From NCBI GenBank assembly GCA_019426215.1, contig CM033394.1:41972423-42036422 (forward strand): a DNA stretch of 64,000 bases, read 5' to 3'. Positions 23,403 to 34,785 of this stretch are shown here, piece after piece. The notes beneath the pieces were generated by a model. The model worked only from the letters and a program-made list of their open reading frames with translations. It did no database searches and was not told where the DNA came from. Origin of the DNA: Buddleja alternifolia. Taxonomy: Eukaryota > Streptophyta > Magnoliopsida > Lamiales > Scrophulariaceae. The translations under genes and the position numbers were made by a program. Each line of letters begins with the position of its first letter. Position 1 is the stretch's first letter.

Positions 23403-26400
23403 AAGAGGCGATGGGTGTAGGAGATTTTCTCAAGTGGGAGCTTGCCATGAAAGATGAGATGAGCTCTCTTGAAAGAAATAAAACTTGGAGGTTAACTAAG
23501 TTACCGGAGGGGAAACGAGCATTGCAAAACAAGTGGATATTCCGGGTTAAGGATGAGCTAGATGGTAGTAAAAGGTACAATGCGAGGATAGTAGTTAAAG
23601 GGTTCCAACAGAAGGAAGGCATTGACTACAATGAGATATTTTCACCGGTTGTCAAGTTAACTACTATTAGGATGGTTCTAAGTATTGTTGTTGCAAAGAA
23701 TTTGCATCTGGAGCAATTAGATGTAAAAACGGCGTTCCTTCATGGAGAATTGGAGGAGGACATTTTCATGGTTCAACCAGAAGGTTTTTTGGAAAATGAA
23801 AAAGAAAACCTTGTGTGCAAGCTAGAGAAAAGCTTGTATGGTCTTAAGCAAGCTCCAAGACAATGGTATAAGAAGTTTGACACTTTCATGGCTAGTACTG
23901 GATATACTAGGTGTCAAATGGATCATTGTTGCTATTTTAAGAAGTTTAGGGATTTTTATATCATATTGTTAGAATAGTGCCCTGCGAGCCAATCCTAGAT
24001 AGGCCTTCTTTATCTATTCTTGTAATAAACAATTTCGTTTTACATTATATTAATAAAAGGCATTTCTTCATCTTATGCTTATATTGTTATAACTGTATGA
24101 TGAAGTCCCTAGAATCCACACATAGCTATGAGGCTGTGATTTCTAAATATTATCCAAGTCATAGAATTATCAAGATTGGACATTGATAATTCGGATAGAC
24201 TTGCGCCTATGATGCACACTCTTAATTAGAGAATGTCTCGTTTTATAGACATTCGTGTAGTTGACACAAATGCACATACGCGGGTGCTTGTTGAGAACAA
24301 GTTCACTGATTACCCTAACTGAAACTTTCTAAATTGGAATTATTTATATATGTCGAATTAGGAGTTTCTTAATCACGATAGTGCAAGATTAATTCTTTGA
24401 CTTGAGTCATCACAGTAATCTTGTATAATGACTCACTGCACTTTGACTCATGTGCCAGTTCTTTTACAAGGACACATATGGACTGGTGATTGGGTGTAGT
24501 GACTCGTATATGGAGATTGGTGTTGACAACAAATGATCCATCACTTGTCTAAATGAACAAGTGAATTTCCTATAATATTCTAAGTGATTCGACTGAGTTA
24601 GTCTTTGGCCAAGGCAAGTAAGTAATTAATTAAGAAATGAGTTTCTTGAATTAATTAATCACTAGTCAAACACACTTGAATTATTAAGATTGAATTTACA
24701 AGGATCTCGACCAATAAGATTCATCGATCCTTAATTCAATTGGGAAATTAGTTGATGGAAGAATCTGACTTGCATGGAATGCGCGATTGGAAAGGCTCAC
24801 TTTGAATCGCCTACATCTAGGTCTTCAAGATAAGTAGCTAGAAACTTTTCTTTGATTTATGGGTATCTTATATCTAATGAAGATTAAATAATAAGATGGT
24901 TTATTAAAAGTGTTTAATTAATCGAGACAATTTAATTGTTCAAATTAAGTTATAAAGGTTATGAACCCATTACTAGTATGTTGGTGAACCTAAAGGGTCA
25001 CACACAATACTCGGACAAATCCATTTCTTAACTAAGAAAATTTAATTCAAAGTAGTTGAGTTAATATATTAATTAATTAGATTAATTAATTAAGACTTTT
25101 TATTTATTCAATAGATGGATGAATATTTAACTAAGTCCAAAAGATGTTTGGTAAAAGTCTAGAAAGCATTTAATCAATTGGAAGTGACTTTTAATTAATC
25201 TAGTATGGTGGATTAATTATTAAAAGGCTATTTTATTAAGCCTTGGTCGAAAATTTGGTGGAAGAAAATAACTAAAGGAGTTTAATTAATTTTCTTATAG
25301 AAGGAAATAAGATTTCTTGGAGAGAAAGGAAACTAATTAAAATAGAAGAGTTCTATTTAGAAATTAATTAGTCTTCTATTCCTACATGGAAAAGCATTAA
25401 TATATAAGAGTTCTACATGGAAAAGAATTGCAAGAACCTAGTCCTATATATAGGACATGTAGAGAACGAAAATTTGATGATGACGACTTTTGAAGCCAAA
25501 TTTTTGTTCCTCTTGCATAGAAAATCGTTTCTCTCTCTCCTTCATATAGTGTTCTTGAGTTCTTGATTATTCATCAAGATCTTGAATTCAAGAATTCTTC
25601 CAAAATACTTAGAGAAGTAATTATTGCTTTCACCTTAATCTCATACACTATTCCTTAGAGTTAGAATAAACGTTTATAGATCAACCTAGCTAAAGATTAT
25701 AAACGAGTGGGTATCCGGGGTGTGGATCAACTTTAGAGGAGAAACACTTGAGTCTATGAAGTGAATCAAGAATCCGATCAAAGACGTTTTTGGTGGAGGA
25801 AGTCGAAATCTTCATCAAAGAGAAAGACGAAGGAGTTGATTCAAAGAACGAGGAGCACGCTAGGGAGCTTACGTTAAGGAAGAAGAAACTCTTTGATTTT
25901 TGCGAAAAATTGAATAAGGTAAGATCTTCTTTAATTAAGTTTTAAATAACTAGATCAGAGATGCGCAAGCCTATGACACGTGATAAGCCCGTAGGATTAA
26001 TAAACTCGCATGTTTAAATCCTAAAAACTAAAATTTTAATTTTCCGCTATGCTTAGTCGGGCTATATGTATATTTTCCAACAGTTATATCATACTGTTGC
26101 TTTATGTGGACGATATGTTAGTGGTTGGGTCTAACATGGAAGAAATTGATAAGCTGAAAAACCAACTGTCTACTGAATTTGAGATGAAGGACTTGGGAGT
26201 TGCAAATACAATCCTCAGAACGAGGATCATTCGAAATAGGTCGAGTGGGAGTCTCAAGTTGACTTAAGAGAAGTACATTGAAAAGGTACTTGCTAGATTT
26301 GCAATCACAAATGCAAAGTCTAGAAGTACCCCTTTGGGGAGTCATTTTAAATTGAGTAGGGAACAATCACCTAAAACTAAGGAGGAGCAAGATCAAATGG

Positions 26401-27068
26401 CAAAGGTTCCTTATGCCTCTGCCATTGGGAGTTTGATGTACGCAATGGTGTGTACAAGGCCGGATATAGCTCATGCAGTGGGAGTTGTAAGCAGGTATAT
26501 GGCTAATCCGGGATTAAAACATTGGGAAGCGGTAAAGTGGCTACTAAGGTATTTAAAGGGTACATCAAGTATGTGTTTGTGTTTTTTGAACAGTAGTGTC
26601 ACTTTAGAGGGCTTCATGGATGCGGATTTAGGTGGTGATCAAGATGGTCGGAAAAGTACATCGGGGTACATTTACACTTTGGGAGGCACTGCTATAAGTT
26701 GGACTTCTAGGCTACAAAAATGTGTAGCACTCTCCACAACCGAAGCCGAATATATTACTATTCCAGAAGCAGGTAAAGAGATGGTTTGGTTGAAGAATTT
26801 TCTGAGGGAGATTGACAAGGAGCAACGGGATTGTGCACTTCACAGTGATAGTCAAAGTGCCATTTGTTTGGCAAAGAATCCGGTGTTTCACTCAAGAACG
26901 AAGCATATTCAATTGCAGTATCATCATATCCGAGAGATGATTGATGATCGGACTTTGGAGTTGAAAAAGGTGCTTGGTACGAAGAATCCGGCAGATATGT
27001 TGACAAATGGGGTTACCACCGAGAAACTGAGATTTTGCATGGCCTCAGTGGGCCTCGAGTTTCTGTGA
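23403..27068 (+). pseudogene. Copia RT-RNase H remnant
   Basis: The RT N-terminal half is 23403-23965 ([40 protein letters not shown]). The frame resumes at 26084 with IILLLYVDDMLVVGS (RT active site YVDD) and a TAA at 26265-26267 (before EKYIEKVL). RNase H lies in 26334-27068 with DADLGGDQDGRKSTSG, STTEAEYI and KHIQLQYHHIRE, ending at a natural TGA. Truncated at the 5' end, disrupted and not functional. Confidence 0.92.
23967..26082 (+). mobile_element. Solo LTR (2116 bp) inserted in the copia RT
   Basis: Begins TGTTAGAATAGTGCCC and ends TTTTCCAACA (TG...CA). Both sides carry the 10-nt host string TTATATCATA (23956-23965 and 26084-26093), offset by one base from the TG/CA ends. A TATA-like CTATATATAGG lies near 25443. 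No internal element sequence remains, as expected after LTR-LTR recombination. Orientation (+) is inferred from the TATA box and the typical copia 3' end. The expected 5-bp target duplication is not exact, so the true ends may differ by one base. Confidence 0.72.
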
Positions 27069-27178
27069 TGAGGAAGCCGACTTTTGCTAGAGAGAGAAAG
27101 TGGATTCAATTGATGAAGTTATGATCGGGATGACGGGATTGTGTCTTCAATTTTGAGATTGGTCTCCAAGTGGGAGAT

Positions 27179-27694
27179 TGATGGGTTTTAAGTGTGGAGA
27201 CAAATCAAATGGATCAAAAGAAGAAGAAGGGACAACATTCAGCACTGGAAACGGGTGCCGCGTCACCAGAAAATCAGCACCATGCCGCGGCACGAAGGAA
27301 TTTTTTTGCCGAGTGCCACGGCATCATGGTCTGTGCCGCGGCACAAAATGGCAGATTGTCCCAGACACGGGTTTTGACACCTGTTTACGCGTCTTTGATG
27401 ACTCGACGCGTTTTAGACGCATTTTTCATCATGGTTGAACACGTTTTTGCTTCTTCTCTGCCTGTATATATCTTCTTGTTAGTATGTAATAAGTAGTGCA
27501 AGAGAAGTGTAACAAAAGAATAGAATTATACACTCTCTACCCTCTTGTAATTGCATTTCATACAAAGAAATAATATCTCTCTAGCATAGGTCCGTGGACG
27601 TAGGCATTCTTGGCAGAACCACGCAAATCGTTGTCTCGTTTTCTTGCTTTCATTTTTCTCTTTTAATTTCGTTTATGCGTCTTGATTCCTAACA
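27179..27694 (+). repeat. 3' LTR of the plus-strand copia element
   Basis: Starts TGATGGGTTTTAAG directly after GTGGGAGAT and ends GATTCCTAACA. Contains four copies of a GC-rich 12-mer palindrome (GTGCCGCGGCAC and variants) at 27255, 27282, 27313 and 27333, and a TATA-like TATATATC near 27465. It abuts directly the truncated LTR of the next element. Confidence 0.75.
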
Positions 27695-27772
27695 CTTCAA
27701 ACAAAAGAATCCCTTTATAATAGGGATATACTAACAAAACAGTCTACTAAAGATAAAAATAAGATCCTAACA
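27695..27772 (-). repeat. 3' LTR fragment
   Basis: Only the right-hand third of the 230-bp LTR remains; it starts at CTTCAAAC exactly where the neighbouring LTR ends in AACA. Confidence 0.8.
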
Positions 27773-27803
27773 ATTCCTCCCTTGAACTGAATGCTACTGA
27801 TAT

Positions 27804-30649
27804 TCAGTTTATATCAGCTTGAGAACAAACTCCAAGTAATCCTCGCAGCTTCAAGAAAACATCCAGCTTGAGTGGTTTAGTCATCACATCAGCCAATTGT
27901 TCATGTGTCCCGCAATGAACCAACTCCACCGTACCAGCCTTTGTAAGATCTCGAAGAAAATGGAAATGCACATCTATGTGCTTAGAGCAACCATGCATTA
28001 CTGGATTTTTCGAAAGCTTAATTGCAGAACTACTATCACAACGAATAATTGTTAACTTGTCATGATTTTGATTAAGCTTTTCCAGTACCCTTTTCAACCA
28101 TACAGCCTAACATGCACATGAAGCTGCAGCAATAAACTCTGCTTCTGTACTAGATATACTTACTATTGGTTATTTTTTTTATGACCAAGATACTGCCCCT
28201 GAACTTAATAAAATCACATAACCTGATGTGTTTTTTCTATCTTCCATATCTCCAGCATAATCACTATCAGTGTAAGCAAAAAGTTCATCAGTTCCTCCCT
28301 TCCTATAGAAAATCCCATACGCGGTTGTTCCCTGCAAATATCTCAGCACCCTTTTCACAATGTGTAAATGAAGCTCAGTCGGATTCTCCATGTATCTGCT
28401 AATGATGCTCACCACGAACATTATGTCCGGCCGAGTAGCTTTGATATACATATGGCTACCCACAATCTGTTTATAATAAGTCTTGTCCACCTTAACTCCT
28501 CTTCATCCTTTACAAGTTTAGAGCCAGGAACGATCAGATTATGAACAAAATTACTCTTATCCATCCCAAACTTTTGCAACACATCTAATGCATACTTATT
28601 TTAATTTATAAAAATCCCATTTGGACTTTGTAAGACTTCAAGACCAAGAAAGTATTTCATTTGACCAAGATCTGTCATGTCAAACTCACGCTTCATGGAA
28701 TTTTTAAACTCTGTTAACATCAATTCATCATTTCCAGTGAAAATGAGATCATCAACATACAAACTCACAATTAAAATTTTAACTTCTGTTCTTCTTTTGA
28801 TGAACAATGTATACTCGTAATCACACTTTTTTTTTAATACAAGAGGGAGGGGATACCCTATATATCTAGTCCGACAAACCCGGGTTGATAGTTTTCAACT
28901 GAGCCATAAAGACTCTATCAAACTCCATAAAGGAGGGAGAGCCACACAACTGTGGCTCCTGGGTTTTGAACCCAGGACCTCCCACTCACAAGTGGGAGGT
29001 GGTACCGCTAGGCCAAAGCCTAATTGGTCGTAATCACACTTTTCAAAACCTTCTTTCAAGAAGTAAACTTCTATACTGCTATACCAAGCACGTGGTGCCT
29101 GCTTGAGCCCATAAAGTGCATTTTTCAGCTTGTAAACTTTTTGCTCATTTCCCTTTTGTACATAACCAGAAGGCTGCTCAACGAAAACATGTTCATTTAA
29201 CTCACCATATAAAAAGGCAGACTTCACATCTAGTTGGTAGATAGTCCATCCTTTTTGAGCTGCAAGTGCTATTGTCAAACGAATTATCTCCATAAGGGCC
29301 ACTGGCGCAAATACCTCTATATAATCTACCCCATATTGCTGAGCATAACCTTTCATGACAAACCTAGCTTTGTATTTATCCACTTCTCCTTTTTCATTAA
29401 ACTTAGTCTTGTAGATCCACCTCATTAAACTTTCTTTCCTCCCTTGGGTAATTCTGTTAATTCCCATGTGCCATTTCTTTCTATTACTTCTATTTCCGCA
29501 TCCATAGCTTTCCTCCATTCTTCGCTCTTCACGGCATCTTCAAAGCAAATAGGATCAGAATTAGCAAACATGACCCAATGTGCATCATTGTCCTTTTTAG
29601 AAAGTCCTTCTCCTGTTTCATAGTCTCTTAACCAAACCGGTGGTCCTCTAATCCTCCCTTCATTATAGTGAGACGAGTCTTCTTCATTCAAAGAATCAGA
29701 TGAACCATTCTCCTCTGTATCACTATCAATGCCATCATATTCATGCTCTTGTTCATTTTCATTAGTCACAATCGCTTCCTCATCACTATCACCTGACTCA
29801 AAATCACAAGCAATGGCCTCTTCGTACTTTTTACCCCAATCCCAATTCTTGTCCTCTTCAAATACAACATCCCTGCTTATTATGATCTTTTGTGAAAGTG
29901 GATCATAAAGTCGGTAAGCCTTCGATTCCTCATTAACTCCCAAAAGAACACAAACCAAGCTCTTGTCATCTAGTTTAGTTCTTTTACTGTTAGGTACATG
30001 AACATGAGAAATACAACCAAAAACTCTAAAATACTCAACTGAAGGCTTGACTCCGTTCCATGCTTCTTCTGGAGTCTGATTTTTTACCCCCAATGTTGGA
30101 CTTCGTTTCATGACATGCACCGTCCCGTTAACTGCTTGAGGCCAGGAGGTTTTTGGAATATTTTTTTTCTGATAGCATACTACGAACCATATTCATAATT
30201 GTTCTATTTTTTCGCTCTGCAACTCCGTTCTATTGTGGCGTGTATGCAGTTGTCAATTGCCTTCGTATTCTGTTTTCATCACAAAAATTGATGAATTCTT
30301 GTGATGTAAACTCCCCTCCTCTATCAGCCCGTAAGCCTTTAATAAATGAGTTTGTTTCCTTCTCAACAAGAATTTTAAAACGTCTAAAAACAGCAAAAGT
30401 TTCAGACTTCTCTACTAGAAAATAAACCCACGTTTTTCTATTGAAATCATCAGTCAAAGTAATAACATACCTCTTTTTGCTATTAGAAATAGGCTTGATT
30501 GGTCCACAAATATCAGCATCGACCAATTGAAGAATTTCCAATGCTCTCCAGTTACTTTTCCTTGGAAATGAGTCCCTCTTTTGCTTTCCTACTAAGCAGT
30601 CCTTGCATAGCTTCAACGGAGACTTAAACTGTGGTAAACCCATAACCAT
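27804..30649 (-). pseudogene. Copia IN-RT-RNase H remnant
   Basis: Integrase: ADICGPI, LRADRGGEF, then TPQ followed by a TAG (30232-30230) and NGVAERKNR, so the catalytic Glu is kept but cut off by the stop. [30 protein letters not shown], then a SINE, then VSLYVDDLIFTGND. A TAA follows GIFIN near 28603. RNase H: TRPDIMFVVSI, YTDSDYAGD, and after further stops KHIDVHFHFLRD ending at 27804. Several frameshifts and stops; dead. Confidence 0.9.
28831..29027 (-). mobile_element. tRNA-derived SINE with 16-bp target-site duplication
   Basis: Flanked by perfect direct repeats TCGTAATCACACTTTT at 28815-28830 and 29028-29043. On the minus strand the 197-bp insert has an A-box-like TGGCCTAGCGG and a B-box-like GGTTCAAAACC in its first 80 nt and ends in a poly(A) tail, the hallmarks of a pol III SINE moved by LINE machinery. 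It interrupts a copia RT codon series (GFEKCDY on both sides). Confidence 0.92.
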
Positions 30650-31559
30650 ATTCTTCTATTGAAGTGTCTTTAAGCCCTGAAAACTCAAATGTCCATATCT
30701 GCAATGCCAAAGTTGCACCTTATCTTCAGTAATTGTGTTGAAACATACAGATGATGTAGGCTGCGATATAGCATTTAAGATGTACATTCGATTTGAAGAC
30801 ATCTTTGTATCCATGATTAAACCTCTCTCAAGATGAAACACATTGCATCTACTTTGTTGAAATAAAATAGTAAGCCCCTTTTCTTGGAATTGCCCAATAC
30901 TCAACAAATTGTTCTTCAGCTCCGGTACATAAAACACCTCTGTGATGATTTGTATTATCTCATTCACTTGGAACCTCACATTACCTTTTCCTTTCACAAC
31001 TATTTTTGTATTATTACCCAGTTTCACAGAATCACTACTACAAAAATACACTATTACAGCATATCTATGACAGCGGTTTTGCAAAACCGCTGTCATAGGG
31101 CTATTCGGTTCGGACCTATGACAGCGGTTCGCCCCGAACTGCTGTCATAGTGTCGGGATATGACAGCTGTTCGCCACCAACCGCTGTCATAAACTTTTCA
31201 AAAAATAAAAATTAAAAAAAAAAAGACAACGGTTCGCCCTGAACCGCTGTTCAAAAAAAAAAATTAAAAATCCTGTGACAGCGGTTCGTACCCGAACCGC
31301 TGTCATAAGCGGTCGGGTTTTTAGCTAGGTAACCCGGCCGCCTCCCTAATTCTCTCACTCTCAAAATTTAAAACCCATTTCAGCCTCTCTCTCACTACTC
31401 TCGGTCTCTCTCTCGATCCTCCCCCCCCTCCAAAAGTCCGGCACCGCCGCCGCCGCCATCACCACCACATACCTGCGTTGCCGCCACCGCCACCACCACC
31501 ACATACCTGCGCCACCGCCACCACCTCCACGACCGTAAGCCTCTTCTCTTTCTCTCCCT

Positions 31560-31975
31560 ATATATATATGTATGTATATTTGTATATGTGTGGGTGTATG
31601 TATATTTGTATATGTGTGGGTGTATGTATATTTGTGTATGTGTGGGTGTGTGTATATTTGTGTATGTGTGGATGGGTGTATGTATATTTGTGTATATGTG
31701 GTTGTATGTATATTTGTGTATATGTGGTTGTATGTATATTTGTGTATGTGTATATGTAGTTGTATGTATATTTGTGTATGTGTATATGTAGTTGTATGTA
31801 TATTTGTGTATGTATATATGTGGATGGGTGTATGTATATTTGTGTGTGTATATATGTGGATGGATGTATGTATATTTGTGTATATGTTAATGGGTGTATG
31901 TATATTTGTGTATGTGTGGATGGGTGTATGTATATTTGTGTATGTGTGGATGGGCGTATGTATATTTGTGTATTT
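31560..31975. repeat. TGTATGTATATTTGTGTATG minisatellite
   Basis: A degenerate tandem array with units of about 30-45 bp, each containing TGTATGTATATTTG(T)GTATG. It fills the core of the CACTA-like element. Long open frames in several frames and both strands (repeated TNIHT or CIFVYV) are artefacts of the repeat. Confidence 0.85.
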
Positions 31976-32006
31976 ATGAAAATATTTTTCGGTTGAAATT
32001 TCGCTG

Positions 32007-32280
32007 TGTCGGAATGACATGAAATTCGCACGGTCATAGGAAAATGGCGTGCTAAACAAGACGCATGCTATGCATGGCGGTTTTGTGATTTTAGCCATCT
32101 GAGATCGTTTAAGGCCTCAATTTTATGTTTTATTACGAAAATACCCTATTTTTGTAATAAAGCGCAAATTTGAGGCCTTAAACAATCTTAGATGGCTAAA
32201 ATCACAAAATCGCAAATTTTTGCGTTTTGTTCAGAATGCCGTTTCGCTATGACCGTGCGAATTTCGTGTCATTCCGACAT
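32007..32280. repeat. 274-bp near-perfect palindrome inside the CACTA element
   Basis: TGTCGGAATGACATGAAATT... at the left pairs with ...AATTTCGTGTCATTCCGACA at the right; further in, GATTTTAGCCATCT pairs with AGATGGCTAAAATC and TTTAAGGCCTCAA with TTGAGGCCTTAAA. Arms of about 120-130 bp with a small loop near 32145. Confidence 0.85.
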
Positions 32281-33658
32281 GGTAACATTATAATCAAGAA
32301 AATAAATTTAAAAAAATAAAAATAAATGACTCTATGACAGCGGTTCAGCAAACCCCTGTCATAGGGTCCAAATTAATTTATTTTTTTTGAACCCTATGAC
32401 AGCGGTTCCGGAAGGTTAAAAAAAATAAAATAAACGACCCTATGACAGCGGTTCAGCCGGAACCGCTGTCATAGGGTCCAAATTAATTTTTTTTTTAACC
32501 CTATGACAGCGGTTTTTTAACCGCTGTCATAGGTCAAAATCATATAACAGCGGTGCCTATGACAGCGGTTAAAACCGCAGTAATAGGCCCAAAAAAACTG
32601 TTGTTATAGGTCATTTCTGTAGCATGAATCTCTATAATTTTCATCAAAATTTGGAAAATAGTCCTTCTTCCCACTCATATGATTGCTGCATCCCAAGTCA
32701 AAGAACCATTTATCTCCTCCAATAGCCTCATCGGTATCCGCATACGCCATCAACAACATCTCTTCTTGAGTTTCTGTATAATTGGTTTCCTCTTCCTTGC
32801 TAGGACACTCCCACTGAAAATGCCCCAACTTGTGACAATTATAGCACTCTACGCTTTGTTAACATTTGATCTGCCTCTCCCTCTTCCTCATCCTCGAAAA
32901 CTTCCACGACCTCGACCTCTTCCTCTAAATTGATCTCCATGATTGATCTGCAAAGCGTCTTCTTCTTCGACATGAGAACACATTCGTTGTTCATGTACGA
33001 GCAGACTACTTTGCAATTCATCAATAGTTAAAGTGCTTGTATCTTTGGCCTCCTCAATTGAACACACAACACAACATAATTAAACTTCGGAGTCATGGAT
33101 CTCAATATCTTTTCAACTATAGTAGCATCGCCCTTGTCCTCACCATTTGCCTTCATTTTGTTAGCTATGGCAAGAGTGAGCAAAATACTCATTAACAGAT
33201 TCTCCTGCCTTCATAATTTCAAATTCCTTCCGGAGAGCTTGCAACTGTGCACGCTTCACTCTTGTTGTGCCTTGATATTTCTGCTTCATAGAATCCCATA
33301 TGCTCTTTGATGTATCCTTGTTGAGAATTGTCTCTAGGATTGTGCGATCTAATGATTGAAACAGGTAGTTCTTTGCTTTCAAATCTTTCAACTTTTGATC
33401 TTCAATGTTCTTTCTCTGTGTCTCTGAGAGAACAACACCTTCTGCTGCTGCAGGATCCCCATTTTCCACCAAGCCCCAATACTTCTTTGAACGCAAGAAG
33501 TTTTCCATGAGCATCGCCCAATGATCATAGTGCCCATCAAATTTCGGGACTGCTGGTTGTACAAATGAACTCTCTGTCGCCATATGTCTACCACTTAACA
33601 CATTAAAGACTACTGCTTCAAATTTTACCAGGCCCCGTTATAGGGCTCTGATACCAAA

Positions 33659-33888
33659 TGTTAAGTATGAGAAAAACTTAAAAGATATGAAATTTTGGAG
33701 GAATTTCTTATTCACATCCAGAAGCAACGTTTGCTGTTGTATAGCCTTATTCACAGCAAAAACAGAAAAGCAAGAAATCAGCCACTAATCCTAACTTATT
33801 TTGGAGACTACTTCAAACAAAAGAATCCCTTTATAATAGGGATATACTAACAAAAAACTCTACTAAAGATAAAAATAAGATCCTAACA
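33659..33888 (-). repeat. 5' LTR (230 bp) of the minus-strand copia
   Basis: TGTTAAGTATGAG...AAGATCCTAACA. The PBS (minus strand TGGTATCAGAGC, 33656-33645) follows after two bases. Confidence 0.88.
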
Positions 33889-34665
33889 GACGCAACGAAC
33901 CAGATTCCCCATGTTAAGAGTAATTTTTCTTTTACAAAATCCATGAACAATCTATTCAACATTCTACAGTCTATTCTACACTACGAAGAAACCAATCAAA
34001 TATTCTTTGGAATGTGGAAGTTACTATGAAACTGTAAGAAGAATGTGGAAGACTTGAAGTTACTTTTGCACTTGGTAATTACGATTTGAGGCCCTGGTCA
34101 ATGTGTCGATTACTTGATGAAGTTGGGGTAGAGTTGGAAGAAAAAAAATTGGTATCCCAACTGTCAAAACATGGTTGTGATTTACATTTTTAACCTTCAT
34201 AGTAGAGGGGCTTTGTCGCTGGTCTCCAAAATTCATGGGCAATTTAAGTAAAACGATCCAAAATAGCTTCACAAGAAGTAAAAAGATCCAAAATAGCTTC
34301 CACTTGTGAGACAAAAGTGGTTTTCTTTTTATAATAATGTAAATTAGCATATTTCGGTGGATAAATAAACTTTTTTTTCACAGTTTTTTGGCCAAACTTA
34401 TTTTTTTTTTTTTATATCTTTTGATCTAAACTTTATTTTTTTTACACTTTTTTATCTCATCCCACCGCAAGTGTTGCAACTCTGACGAAATATTCTGCCA
34501 GAAAATGCCAATATATAGAAAAGTGTAAAACCCATAAATTGAGATAAAAAAGTGTAAAAAAGAAAAATTTGTTCCGAAAAGTGTAAAAACTTGCAAAGTT
34601 TGGGTAGATAATGGTCTTTACCCATTTTTCAAGTAGTTATAATTTGGGAATTTTTTTTTTTAAAG
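33889..34665. other. Intergenic; foldback-like repeat at about 34355-34625
   Basis: No gene. AT-rich sequence in which TAAACTTTTTTTTCACAG and TTTTTACACTTTTTTATCTCA are mirrored by TGAGATAAAAAAGTGTAAAAA and AAGTTTGGGTAGATAA near 34535-34610, suggesting a decayed foldback element. Confidence 0.45.
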
Positions 34666-34785
34666 AGGATTAATTAATTGGCTGTGGCCTTGTGGAGTCT
34701 TTATCATTATCATCAGAATTGTGGAAACATATGGAAGAAGGGGAATAATATTCTCAAATGGACCGGATTTGGAAGATTATTCGAA

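Larger units (their letters stand above)
23395..27694 (+). mobile_element. 5'-truncated Ty1/copia element, plus strand, split by a solo LTR
   Basis: Coding sequence begins abruptly inside the pre-RT region; gag, protease and integrase are absent. RT and RNase H follow, then GTGGGAGAT (polypurine tract, ending 27178) and a 3' LTR (27179-27694). A 2.1 kb solo LTR sits inside the RT. Confidence 0.85.
31033..32626. mobile_element. CACTA-like non-autonomous DNA transposon
   Basis: Left end CACTACTACAAAAAT; right end reads inwards CATGCTACAGAAAT. The 3-bp string AAT flanks both ends (31030-31032, 32627-32629) inside the copia protease gene. Both subterminal regions (31060-31310 and 32325-32590) are packed with TATGACAGCGGTT and its complement, arranged as about ten small hairpins, as expected for transposase-binding subterminal repeats of the CACTA (En/Spm) superfamily. 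No transposase is encoded. The right terminus is degenerate. Confidence 0.75.
30656..33601 (-). pseudogene. Copia gag and protease remnant split by a CACTA element
   Basis: Gag: 33601-33161 (ATG near 33583; PKFDGHYDHWAMLMENFL, UBN2-type), then shifted frames containing the CCHC knuckle CYNCHKLGHFQWEC near 32830-32860. Protease motif reads FFDLGCSNHM: Asp is present but the following Ser/Thr is Leu. After the insertion the frame resumes at about 31030 (SVKLGNNTKI) and runs to GAG-pre-integrase LWHCRYGHL near 30700. Several frame breaks. Confidence 0.85.
27695..33888 (-). mobile_element. Degenerate Ty1/copia element, minus strand
   Basis: 5' LTR 33888-33659, PBS 33656-33645, gag, zinc knuckle, protease, integrase, RT, RNase H, then polypurine-like sequence and a 78-bp remnant of the 3' LTR (27772-27695). 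The remnant matches the last 78-80 bp of the right LTR (CTTCAAACAAAAGAATCCC...TCCTAACA). It carries a SINE in the RT and a CACTA-like element in the protease region. Confidence 0.88.

Noticed and set aside
27178..27496. Overlapping plus-strand frames after the copia RNase H
   Set aside because: Lie inside the 3' LTR and contain its GC palindromes; no recognisable protein.
31361..32098. Long minus-strand open frame rich in TNIHT repeats, and plus-strand CIFVYV frames
   Set aside because: Produced by the TGTATGTATATTTGTG minisatellite; open in several frames and both strands with no protein-like composition.
31060..32590. CRISPR-like array from regularly repeated TATGACAGCGGTT
   Set aside because: Repeats are inverted pairs with irregular spacing at the two ends of a DNA transposon, in a plant genome.
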